Below, in pieces: positions 18,101-25,616 of a stretch of 64,000 bases of DNA. The DNA comes from Armatimonadota bacterium (GTDB taxonomy: Bacteria; Armatimonadota; Chthonomonadetes; Chthonomonadales; Chthonomonadaceae): contig JAGWMJ010000003.1 of the NCBI GenBank assembly GCA_028871815.1, positions 248,001-312,000 of the forward strand. Direction: 5' to 3'. Every line of letters begins with the position of its first letter. Within the stretch, counting starts at the first letter, position 1. Under the pieces are notes generated by a model, which was not told the origin of the DNA, did no database searches, and saw only the letters and a program-made list of their open reading frames with translations. Made by a program: the position numbers and the translations under genes.

Positions 18101-20093
18101 GATTCTCTTCCCAGAAATACCCTTGCTTGATCGTGGACAATTCTTGGCGTTGATCGAATTCCAACCGTGCCGCGCCGGTCAGTCTCGGCCTTAGCGCCTT
18201 GTAATAGGCTTGGTCTACTTCCGTGTCCGTGGAGAGGATAATCACTTGCTCACCAGCATTGGGAAAGTAGCTATTGACAATATTGTCGCGGTGTGAGCTG
18301 TCCAGGCGCGATAACGGGGTGTCGATGATAATCGGTAGTTTCAGCTCGCTTGTCTGCGCAAGGCCCCATAGCAGCGCGATTGCGAATACTTCCTTTTCGC
18401 CTGCCGACAACGCTGACTTTCGTATCTCGTGCCCATTGCGGTCCGTAATGTGAACCTCATATGTCTCATCATCGATCGTGATGTCCTTTATCAGGCCACT
18501 GCGGCTGGACAGCCTCCGATACATCTCTAAGGTCTTCTCCTGGAGAACATTCACCTTGTTCTTGCGAAGGCGAACCACAAATTGGTTAAGGACGCTAGCA
18601 ATGGCGTCGCACTCGGCTAAGAAGTCTGCTTTCTCCTTTGACACGTTGTGCCTCTCGTACAGCTTGGCGATCTCAACATCGAGCTCGCTAATTCGCTTAT
18701 CGAGCGTAAAGATGTCTTCCTCTTGGAGACGTAGTTGCTCAGTCTTGCGTCCGATTTGCGTCGAGCAGCTTTCCATGGAGGACTGAAGGTCGTCGTACAA
18801 GTTCTCTTCAGTTCGAGACAGGGAGCCGCCTTCGACAACGCCCGCAAGTTGCCGCACCTCGGCTTGGAGACTTGCCACCTCCTCCAGCAGCGGCTTCAGC
18901 AGGAATACGTCGCTGCGTTCTAAAGTATCGATCTTATTAAGAACCCTGGCCGCATCACGCTCCGACAGACCAAGCACTTTCGGTGCGTCCGCCCGAGGGT
19001 CTCCCTCCTGAAGAAGGCACAAGATTCTGCGCTCCAGTTCCGCCATACGTGCTGGGGAAAGCGTTTCCGTATAGATGGGTTCTGGTTCCTCAACAACGCG
19101 AACGATTCTCTTGGCCAGCGAGGCGGCATTCTCTTTGATAGCTTCGCCGCTGGCGGATTCGCGCTCCGCTTCTATTTGCCGACGCAGTCCGTCGAAAGCC
19201 TTGCCGGCGATGCTAAACGGCAGTGCCTTTTCGCATAAGTCGCGAACCTCGGTCTCGACTTGCGCAAGCCGATTAGCGGCGATTGCCCGTCTCTTCTCCT
19301 GTTCACGAATAGTCTCTCGGGATTCCGGCGCGATGTTGAATGTAGCTTCGAACCTCCTCTTGTCCTCTCTGAGTTGGCTCTTGAATGCGTCCAACTCACT
19401 ACGAATATCGTCCACTTCTTGGTGCTTCCGCGCCAACTTGCTCTGCTCTCGTTTGGCTTCCGTCTGCTTGAATTCTAAATCCTCGTCGGAAATCTCGACG
19501 AAGCCCTTCCGTTCTTCCTGCTTTATGTAGCCAATATCGCTTGCCAGACGGTTGATGTACTGAATTCCTAATGCGGCCTCAAGTGACGATTTCAAGCGAA
19601 CTTCAGAGTGATCGTCAGCTGCTATTTCCTGGATCTTCTCGCCGTCGAAGAAGAAGAACTGGGTAATGCCTGGTGGGATTGCGGCGCGGATGAAGTCCTG
19701 CCAAATCTGTTGGTTTTGGCTGGAAACCCGTTTGCCATCGCGTACTACTACTAGGCGCTCCACGAGGTCGCGCGGCTTCGGATCGGTCACCGTACCTGCG
19801 GTCCATGACCGCTTTACAATCAACTCCGAGTGGTCGTCCATCTCCATAGAAAGCTCGAAAGCGATATCGGCATTGCCCTTCGCCTTTTCCCTGCGGTTGA
19901 TGTTCCGGAAGATGTCGTCAACCTTGCCGCCATACAGGCAGTAGCTTACAGCTTCCATGATGGAAGTCTTACCGGCTCCGTTCATGCCACCAATGAGGAA
20001 GATACTATGGCCATCATCACCTGATGGAAATTCTATATCCGTCTGGAGCTGAAACGACTTGTAGTTTTCGATGGTTAGCTTACGGAACTTCAT
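18093..20093 (-). CDS. DndD-like SMC/RecF-type ATPase
   Basis: 666 residues. It starts MKFRKLTIENYKSF and has Walker A GMNGAGKT (36-43), the FFFDGEKIQEIA segment typical of DndD, a central coiled coil of about 350 residues, the ABC signature LSAGEKEVFA (near 560) and Walker B IIIDTPLSRLD (near 590), followed by the LSTDTEV switch. DndD is the ATPase of the DNA sulfur-modification (Dnd) complex and is thought to open or inspect DNA. Here it sits in an operon of coupled genes (overlaps of 4 and 8 bases with its neighbours) with a DndE-HerA fusion. The start of a second, truncated dndD is at 22440-22521. Confidence 0.8.
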   Translation of the reverse strand: MKFRKLTIENYKSFQLQTDIEFPSGDDGHSIFLIGGMNGAGKTSIMEAVSYCLYGGKVDDIFRNINRREKAKGNADIAFELSMEMDDHSELIVKRSWTAGTVTDPKPRDLVERLVVVRDGKRVSSQNQQIWQDFIRAAIPPGITQFFFFDGEKIQEIAADDHSEVRLKSSLEAALGIQYINRLASDIGYIKQEERKGFVEISDEDLEFKQTEAKREQSKLARKHQEVDDIRSELDAFKSQLREDKRRFEATFNIAPESRETIREQEKRRAIAANRLAQVETEVRDLCEKALPFSIAGKAFDGLRRQIEAERESASGEAIKENAASLAKRIVRVVEEPEPIYTETLSPARMAELERRILCLLQEGDPRADAPKVLGLSERDAARVLNKIDTLERSDVFLLKPLLEEVASLQAEVRQLAGVVEGGSLSRTEENLYDDLQSSMESCSTQIGRKTEQLRLQEEDIFTLDKRISELDVEIAKLYERHNVSKEKADFLAECDAIASVLNQFVVRLRKNKVNVLQEKTLEMYRRLSSRSGLIKDITIDDETYEVHITDRNGHEIRKSALSAGEKEVFAIALLWGLAQTSELKLPIIIDTPLSRLDSSHRDNIVNSYFPNAGEQVIILSTDTEVDQAYYKALRPRLTGAARLEFDQRQELSTIKQGYFWEENHG

Positions 20094-20779
20094 GTCTGTT
20101 CGCTAAGCTCCCAGACGCCCTTTGGTGAGCCCTTCTTTAGGATCCCGTCTTGTACCATCCGCCATCTTTCCCAATGGGTATTGTGTCGCCAAACGATGCC
20201 CGCGGTATCTCGTAACTCTAGGTCGCGCGGCAAGAGATGGCCTTCGAGCTGCTTGGCCATTTCGTCGATCACGACTTGGCTGCGCGCACTTCCTCCGTGC
20301 GCACGCAGAGCAATGATAATCTGTTGCCGCAAGATGGCAAAGTCCGTCGTTGGCTCTTTCGATCGATGACGGGTCGGTGTACTTGCGGATTCTGGCTCCC
20401 GGGACCGTGATCGTTTGTCGGGAAGGCCGGATGTTGGGCGGCCAGGCATCGACTCGGTGCCCTCATTCGTTCTATAACGTAAGTCGTTTAGGGTCGCCTG
20501 CAAACCCGTCGCTAGCTCCGCCAACGCTCTAACCCTGTCTTCGTGGAGTTCGATTGAGGCAATTAGCCGAGTCTTTTCTGAGCGTAACGCATCGGGCACC
20601 GATACCTCAGACTTCTGCAACCGCTCGATCGTCTTCGCAATCTCTCTTAACTGCGCTTCTTGTTCCTTAGGAGTTGCCTCGTTGCGACCGATGACGAGTT
20701 GATCAATTACCTGACGGATTAAGTCAATCAAGCGCCCAGGGTCTTGTGCAAAGTCCTTGATAGTTGCGTCTGACGTCAA
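20090..20779 (-). CDS. Coiled-coil protein with C-terminal winged-helix domain
   Basis: 229 residues. The first ~95 residues are helical and charged, with ..QLREIAKTIERLQKSEVSVPDALRSEKTRL.. (predicted coiled coil). A low-complexity Arg/Ser/Pro linker (about 110-140) is followed by a winged-helix domain (about 145-229) resembling the N-terminal domain of Mrr-type restriction proteins (LRAHGGSARSQVVIDEMAKQL .. WRHNTHWERWRMVQDGILKKG .. GVWELSE). It may be a DNA-binding adaptor for the DndD/DndE-HerA complex. The stop overlaps the dndD start by 4 bases and its start overlaps the small upstream gene by 4 bases. A paralogue with the same N-terminus but a different C-terminal domain is at 22570-23382. 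Confidence 0.75.
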   Translation of the reverse strand: MTSDATIKDFAQDPGRLIDLIRQVIDQLVIGRNEATPKEQEAQLREIAKTIERLQKSEVSVPDALRSEKTRLIASIELHEDRVRALAELATGLQATLNDLRYRTNEGTESMPGRPTSGLPDKRSRSREPESASTPTRHRSKEPTTDFAILRQQIIIALRAHGGSARSQVVIDEMAKQLEGHLLPRDLELRDTAGIVWRHNTHWERWRMVQDGILKKGSPKGVWELSEQT

Positions 20780-20970
20780 TGGGATGGCTCTACTTCGCGA
20801 GACGGATCGCTACGAAGAATGTCTCGCAATGCATCGTAGACACCGGTCCGCCGATCTTTGAATTCGTATTCGCGAACGGTGTCGAGCAGCTTCAACACTT
20901 TCTCCTGGCTCACGCCGTGCTGCTCGCAAAGTTCTTTCAAGAGCTGCCTATCATCATAGGAGAGATTCAT
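20776..20970 (-). CDS. Small conserved protein of the Dnd-like operon
   Basis: 64 residues, mostly helical: MNLSYDD, KELCEQHGVSQEKVLKLLDTV, then REYEFKDRRTGVYDALRDIL. It is nearly identical to the protein at 23379-23573. I associate this kind of short protein with DNA-modification (Dnd-type) gene clusters, but no activity is known. It is coupled to the following gene by a 4-base overlap. The ATG start is preceded by a tail of a gene remnant that ends in an ATGA overlap. Confidence 0.7.
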   Translation of the reverse strand: MNLSYDDRQLLKELCEQHGVSQEKVLKLLDTVREYEFKDRRTGVYDALRDILRSDPSREVEPSH

Positions 20971-21211
20971 TCTGCTGTTGGCGCCTCCACGGTGAGTTCC
21001 TCGACGCGAAGTTTGGCTTCCGCTGGGCGTCTCGGGGACTCTTACTGCTTCGTCAGACTTTCCCCGACCAAGGCTCCAATCCCTTCTTGGCTTATGGCCG
21101 GAAGTATTGGAACGACAAACCTATCTATGTCTGTCGCGTAGGTTTCCGCTTGAGCGCGCACACTTGCGTACATCTGTGTTTGGAATTGGCCGATGACGGC
21201 TGGAACACGAG
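20971..21211. repeat. Cassette leader repeat A with 3' end of a lost upstream gene
   Basis: This 241-base block is almost identical to 23574-23815 (a handful of substitutions). On the minus strand it holds an open frame ending in ..VVPILPAISQEGIGALVGESLTKQ and stop, about 75 bases before the small-gene start. A second frame with C-terminus ..EELTVEAPTAE ends in an ATGA overlap with the small gene. It appears to be the 3' end of a gene removed by the IS element at 21212. Which frame is coding could not be decided: substitutions between the copies do not favour one clearly. Confidence 0.55.
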
Positions 21212-21242
21212 TAATCTGTCCCCACTGGTGAAGACACCTTAG

Positions 21243-22090
21243 CTAGAATCCGCAGCGAGTTGAGAGACTTCGCTTCCGAAATGGAGGGACGCTGTAGCCC
21301 GATCGGCGCTTCCAAACCGCGCGGGCCGTAGCAGGAGCTACGTGCCCGATCGAAGAGTGCGGTCGCTCCTCGTTGTACCATCGGCGATATACTGCCAGCT
21401 CGATCTCGGCGTCCTCAAGGTTGTGAAACAGTTCGACGTCCAGGCACTCAGCACGCAGCTGGGAATTGAAGCTCTCGATAAAGCCGTTCTGCCACGGCGA
21501 CCCCGGCTTGATGAAATAGGGCTTAGTATTGCGTTCCGACAGGAACACGGCGCGCGTGCGCGCCAGGAACTCACCGCGGTTATCGGACCGAAGGAACCGG
21601 GGCATTCCGTACTCCTTGAAGCACTTTTCAAGGACGCACTAAACGTCGTTTGACCGAACCTGGGAGCGGATCTCCAGTGCCAGGCAATCCTTCGTGTACT
21701 CATCCTTGACCCCTAGGATCATGAGCTGCGTGCCGTTCATGCAGGTATCGAACAGGAAGTGGATGCACCAGACATGATTGGGAGCTTCGGCTTTGATTGG
21801 AACGCTCTCGCCGGTGTGCTTCTTACGATAGCGCGTCATCCGCCCGAGCTTCTCCTCCTTCCAGATCTGGTGAACCCGCTTGATGTTCAGCGGTGCAAAC
21901 TCCGACCGCACAAGCGCGTGCGCCATGCGGCAGCCTATGTTCGGCCGCTAGGTCTTGCGCAGCCTTTCACGTAGGTCGATGTCCTGGTCCGGAGCACTCT
22001 TGCGATACGGCGCCGCCGTAGAGGCGCCTGCGATCTTACAGGCTCGCCTCGCCGTAACACCTTCAGACATCAGGAATTGCGCGCCCGCAG
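21243..22090 (-). pseudogene. IS3-family transposase OrfB, degenerate
   Basis: The catalytic integrase-like part is split over two frames. The first frame includes KIAG..STAAPYRKSAPD, then a stop, then MAHALVRSEFAPLNIKRVHQIWKEEKLGRM up to ..EIRSQVRSNDV and stop; the second frame continues PRFLRSDNRGEFLA, FIESFNSQLRAECLD and YNEERPHSSIGHV. The aspartate and glutamate of the DDE triad are present, but the first aspartate position reads VWCIHFLFD instead of VWCIDFLFD, a further sign of decay. Confidence 0.8.
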
Positions 22091-22372
22091 CTCGCTGGGG
22101 ATCGTCCACCCGTTTTCTCGAAAGAGCTTCCTTACCGCGGAGATCTCAAACTCAGGCTCGGCAACCAGGAGCCCGAGCGCTTCGTTCTCCCTCTCGAGCT
22201 CCCGCAGCCGCTTCACATCATCGTTCTCCATGCCGGCGTATTTACGCCGCCAGCTGTGGACCGTCGCATCGCTCACGCCGTGCGTTGCAAGGATCGTCTT
22301 CATCGGCGCGCCGGCCTTCAGCTCGCCGAGGACCTTTACAATCCGGTCCTCGGTGAATATCGATTTCTTCAA
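22070..22372 (-). CDS. IS3-family transposase OrfA
   Basis: 100 residues. It has the helix-turn-helix of IS3 OrfA proteins (EDRIVKVLGELKAGAPMKTI, then HGVSDATVHSWRRKYAG) followed by a leucine-zipper region (LRELERENEALGLLVAEPEF), which mediates oligomerisation. The start is TTG 22372, preceded by GGGAGG. In intact elements a programmed frameshift joins OrfA to OrfB. Its partner orfB is broken here. Confidence 0.85.
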   Translation of the reverse strand: MKKSIFTEDRIVKVLGELKAGAPMKTILATHGVSDATVHSWRRKYAGMENDDVKRLRELERENEALGLLVAEPEFEISAVRKLFRENGWTIPSELRARNS

Positions 22373-22439
22373 AATGATCCTCCCTCATAGGTGTCGAGAG
22401 GATTCTAGTTTGCGCGTCTTCAAATCCTTGGGCAGACCA

Positions 22440-22521
22440 CATCTTCCCCTATTGGAAAGGCGATCTCAGTTGGAAACTGGAAGGATTTGTAGTTTTCAAT
22501 TGTCAGCTTTCGCAGTTTCAT
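22440..22521 (-). pseudogene. Truncated second dndD (5' end only)
   Basis: From ATG 22521 the minus strand reads MKLRKLTIENYKSFQFPTEI and is cut off at 22440 by the IS end. It matches the start of the intact dndD at 20093 (MKFRKLTIENYKSFQLQTDI). It shows that a complete second Dnd-like operon once existed here. It lies 48 bases after the upstream gene, whereas in the intact operon the genes overlap by 4 bases. Confidence 0.85.
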
Positions 22522-22569
22522 TCAAAGCCCTCGCCAACCGTCGTTAGACAGACTGCGAAATAGTTTGCG

Positions 22570-23382
22570 TTACGACAGGAGATATTGGGAAACGTCGACT
22601 GCGTTACCTCTTCCCGGCTGCCCCAATAAGAGCCGTGGATTGTCCTCGTAAATGCGGACGTGCCAATAGTCTTTCTTACCGCCGACCGTCTTATCCATGG
22701 ATTGGACCAGGGTCCTTAGAACGGCAAGCGGAATAACTACAATCCTGTTCGCGGAGCCACAACCAAATGCTGCATATCCTGCTGCAGCCTTCTGAAGAAA
22801 GTCGAAGTGTTTTTTCTGAAATCCATACCAGTACTGCAGGTTTGGATAGGTTTTGGAAACACCGCATGTAAAGCGCTTTTCATCGCCGGCGCTTCGGTAT
22901 TGAGCTAAGGTAATCTTGGTAAGCGATACGTCGAAGTGTTCCGCAACTGCCTCCATGACCTGGGGATGAAAATTGGCCACATCCGTAGTTTTGGAAACAA
23001 TGGGCCAACCACTCTGCGTCTCCCCGGTGGCACCGGACGTCCTCTTAGGAGTCTAAATCGTTGGACCGATGCGCCGACCGCCGATGTCTTCAAGTATGCT
23101 CTTTAGGCCACCCGACAAAGACGCCAAGGACTTACTTGCTTCTTCATTGACTGCAAGAGCCGCAGCCAAGCGAGTCTTTTCCGCTCTCAACGCCTCAGGC
23201 ACCGTCACGCCTGCCTTCTCCAGTCGCTCAACAGCCTTTGCGATTTCCCGGAGCTGTGCTTGGCACTGTACCACTTCGCCGGTTGGTGAATTGGTACGTA
23301 ACTCATCGCACACTTGGCGGCAAAGCTCGACGAGGAGATCTGGGTCTTTGACGTACTGTTCGATGTCGATTGCATCGGTCAT
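22570..23382 (-). pseudogene. Coiled-coil protein with a different C-terminal domain, split by an in-frame TAG
   Basis: The frame from 23382 encodes 109 residues (N-terminus like that of the 20090-20779 protein: ..QLREIAKAVERLEKAGVTVPEALRAEKTRL..) up to TAG 23053-23055, then continues in the same frame to 22570. The second part contains KTYPNLQYWYGFQKKHFDFL, GYAAFGCGSANRIVVIPL and DYWHVRIYEDNPRLLLGQ, a compact domain I recall from restriction-related proteins but cannot name. The shared N-terminus with the paralogue and a different C-terminal domain suggest interchangeable specificity modules. The second part could restart at GTG 22980. Confidence 0.65.
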
Positions 23383-23573
23383 ACCGGCTGCTCCGCTTGT
23401 TCGGTCGGCTTACTCCTCAAGATTTCCCGTAACTCATCATATACACCGGTCCGCCGATCTTTGAATTCGTATTCCCGAACGGTGTCGAGCAGCTTCAACA
23501 CTTTCTCCTGGCTCACGCTGTGTTGCTCGCAAAGTTCTTTGAAGAGCTGGCTATCATCATAGGAGAGATTCAA
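23379..23573 (-). CDS. Small conserved protein of the second Dnd-like cassette
   Basis: 64 residues, nearly identical to the 20776-20970 protein (MNLSYDDSQLFKELCEQHSVSQEKVLKLLDTV, then the EYEFKDRRTG block), with a TTG start at 23573 (ATG in the other copy). It overlaps the following gene by 4 bases. Conservation between the copies is highest here and in the N-terminus of the next protein. Confidence 0.65.
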   Translation of the reverse strand: MNLSYDDSQLFKELCEQHSVSQEKVLKLLDTVREYEFKDRRTGVYDELREILRSKPTEQAEQPV

Positions 23574-23877
23574 TCTGCTGTTGCCGCCTCCACGATGAGT
23601 TCCTCGACGCGACGTTTGGCTTCCGCTGGGCGTCTCGGGGACTCTTACTGCTTCGTCAGACTTTCCCCGACCAAGGCTCCAATCCCTTCTTGGCTTATGG
23701 CCGGAAGTATTGGAACGACAAACCTATCTATGTCTGTCGGGTAGGTTTCCGCTTGAGCGCGCACACTTGCGTACATCTGTGTTTGGAATTGGCCGATGAC
23801 GGCTGGAATACGAGTGCCTTGCACGCAGCGTCACTTCCAGGTCGCATTCTGAGAATGTTGACTCGGTTGCTAGGGAT
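23574..23877. repeat. Cassette leader repeat B with remnant of a lost upstream gene
   Basis: Positions 23574-23815 repeat 20971-21211 nearly base for base; the next 62 bases, up to the IS end at 23878, are unique. On the minus strand a short open frame of about 59 codons ends ..ISQEGIGALVGESLTKQ. This copy shows that the homologous upstream gene was also truncated, here by another IS3 remnant. Confidence 0.55.
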
Positions 23878-24062
23878 GGTCTGCCCCCAACGCTAATGGC
23901 CTTCTAGCTACAATCCGCGGTTGGTTGGGCCATGCCGATTTGGAAGCTGAGGGGCGCCGTAGCCCGACCGGCTCCCCAAACCGCGCACGGGCGGCAGCAG
24001 GAGCTACGTGCCCGGTCGAAGAGTGCGGACCCAGCTCGTTATACCAGCGCCGAAACGGTTCG
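23878..24062 (-). mobile_element. IS3-family remnant (orfB 3' end)
   Basis: Starts with TGGTCTGCCCCC on the plus strand, the same end sequence as the other copies. On the minus strand it contains the C-terminus of an IS3 orfB (YNELGPHSS..GHVAPAAARA, GLRRPSASK). It is related to, but not a direct copy of, the element at 21212. Homology fades near 24062, marking the approximate right edge of the island. Confidence 0.75.
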
Positions 24063-24318
24063 TTACTAGAGGACCCTACTTTACGCGCCTCCAGGTCCTG
24101 CGGGCAAACCAGCCGCGCGCGTGCTTCCAGCCGCCGCCGGTATAATCTGCCAAGCGGCGCTCACCGTGGCCGGCTCGTAACGCCATGGTTTGCGATCCGG
24201 CATTAGTCGGGCATTCACAGGCTCCGCGACCGGCACTTCTCGCGGGTCACGTTCCAACCGACGAGGCGTCACAGTAGTCCGCCCGCCCCACCCGACCGGC
24301 GAGTTGCGAGGAGGCAGA

Positions 24319-24759
24319 ATGAGCGAAGAGTTTCCAGGCGCGGTGCCCGAGATACGTGTTGATAATCTGGCCAAAGCCGCGGTCTACTACGAGAAGTGCT
24401 TCGGTTTCCAATGGGACTGGGGCGTGGAGGGAATCGGCCAGGTCTCCAGAGGAAGCTGCCGGATATTCCTGACCGACAACGCGTTTCGTGGCACGAATAC
24501 CACCGGAGAGCCGGCCGTAATCTGGCTCAACCTGAGCAGCAAGGCGGAGGTCGATGCGCTGCACCAGTCGTGGCGAGATAGCGATGCACAGATCGTTCAC
24601 GAACCCGAATCAAAGCCCTGGAACCTGTACGAGTTCACCGCCAGGGATCTTGATGGCAATCAGTTCAGGGTCTTTTACGATTTTGCGTGGGAGCTTCCCA
24701 ACCGTGGAGGCCGCAAGGATGATGACGTGGAGCGCGACGAAGCGCGGGCAAGGTTTTGA
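24319..24759 (+). CDS. VOC superfamily protein
   Basis: About 146 residues. The start is ATG 24319, preceded by GAGGAGG. It shows the pattern of VOC proteins: ..VPEIRVDNLAKAAVYYEKCFGFQWDWG, SCRIFLTDNAFRG, then the second unit ending FTARDLDGNQFRVFYDFAWELP. The glutamate in VPEIRVDNL and the aspartate in DPDG-like RDLDGN are typical. The reaction is not predictable; many relatives confer antibiotic or stress resistance. The next gene is another VOC protein. Confidence 0.85.
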   Translation: MSEEFPGAVPEIRVDNLAKAAVYYEKCFGFQWDWGVEGIGQVSRGSCRIFLTDNAFRGTNTTGEPAVIWLNLSSKAEVDALHQSWRDSDAQIVHEPESKPWNLYEFTARDLDGNQFRVFYDFAWELPNRGGRKDDDVERDEARARF

Positions 24760-24882
24760 GAGAGCAGCCATAATCGCGCTGACCCGGCGCAGCAGCGGCA
24801 GGAGCCTTTCCGGGTCTCGTCCAATTGGATGGCGAACGCTTTGAGGTTACAGGGACTATAGCCAGGCAGAGCAGGTAATCCA

Positions 24883-25257
24883 ATGCCATCAGAACCGGAA
24901 GTCACGTCGACCCCTCATCAATGGTATATGCGGCCCGTGCTCTTTGTTGCCGATGTGAACCGGGCACTCGGTTTCTACGTCGGCAAGCTCGGTTTCGAGA
25001 AACCGTGGCATGAAGGTGATGGGACCGGCGGAGTCTGCCAGGTTGACCGTGGCGGATGCGAGATCATCCTTTGCCAGCATGCAACCCGGAAGGACAAGGC
25101 GCGCTTGTTCTTGTCGCTGACGCCCGAGGCAATCGAGGAACTGCGAAGCGAGTTGGCCGAACGCGGTGTGCCCAGCAAGAAATCCTGGTGGGGCTATCCG
25201 GTGCTTCAGATTGACGATCCCGACGGAAACGAACTGCTTTTCCCGGTTTCAGAGTGA
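24883..25257 (+). CDS. VOC superfamily protein (bleomycin-resistance-like)
   Basis: 124 residues. One glyoxalase/bleomycin-resistance unit: WYMRPVLFVADVNRALGFYVGKLGFEKPW, GGVCQVDRGGCEIILCQ, and the C-terminal YPVLQIDDPDGNELLFPV strand. It lies 123 bases after a second VOC gene; both might come from the same duplication. No ribosome site of note. The substrate is unknown. Confidence 0.85.
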   Translation: MPSEPEVTSTPHQWYMRPVLFVADVNRALGFYVGKLGFEKPWHEGDGTGGVCQVDRGGCEIILCQHATRKDKARLFLSLTPEAIEELRSELAERGVPSKKSWWGYPVLQIDDPDGNELLFPVSE

Positions 25258-25616
25258 GCGACGGTAAAGAGCGGTCGGCCTCCGTGAGTCTGAGCCGACA
25301 CGTTTCAGGTCCCGTTTTGCGCCTTCCCTGCGCACGACGGCGTTACAGCCGGACGGTCGGGCGTTCTGCCGGACTCGACGCCGCCGGGCGCGAGGAATCC
25401 ACGACCAACCGGGACCGTCCATCGCCGGAGCACCGAGCGACCAAGTTGCGACACCGGCCGGCAGCTTGCCGGCGGCACTGACGGTAAGTCGTCGACACCA
25501 GGCTGGGCCGCGCGCTCAATCCGGCGACCACAGGATACTTCCACGCGGTGTGGGCGCCGAACAGCCTGTCGGACCGAGCTCTCCGATGCGGCGAGACCCC
25601 CCCCCGGCGCACCCGT
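25258..25616. other. Intergenic region
   Basis: 359 bases between the VOC gene and the convergent BNR-repeat protein gene. It is GC-rich, with a run of eight C at 25598-25605. Short open frames exist on both strands but have Arg/Pro/Gly-rich content without any protein-like pattern. I see no terminator with a T-run. Confidence 0.5.

Larger units (their letters stand above)
21212..22439 (-). mobile_element. IS3-family element, complete ends, inactive
   Basis: A 1228-base element. On the minus strand the left end TGGTCTGCCCAAGG (from 22439) and the right end, which reads TAATCTGTCCCCACTGG on the plus strand from 21212, form imperfect terminal repeats with the TG..CA ends of the IS3 family. orfA (22372-22070) is intact; orfB carries an in-frame TAG (about 21945) and a frame break near 21640-21620. 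No target-site duplication is visible (..CGAG at the left, CATC.. at the right), and its two flanks derive from different cassette copies, which points to recombination between elements rather than simple insertion. Confidence 0.85.

Noticed and set aside
20764-21141. Plus-strand frame across the small gene and leader repeat, reading fairly protein-like
   Set aside because: It is antisense to the small conserved protein, which is preserved in two copies; no start signal was seen. The leader part stays open, so I recorded it only as a repeat.
25254-25481. Plus-strand frame right after the second VOC gene
   Set aside because: Arg/Ser/Thr-rich without pattern, no ribosome site; probably chance.
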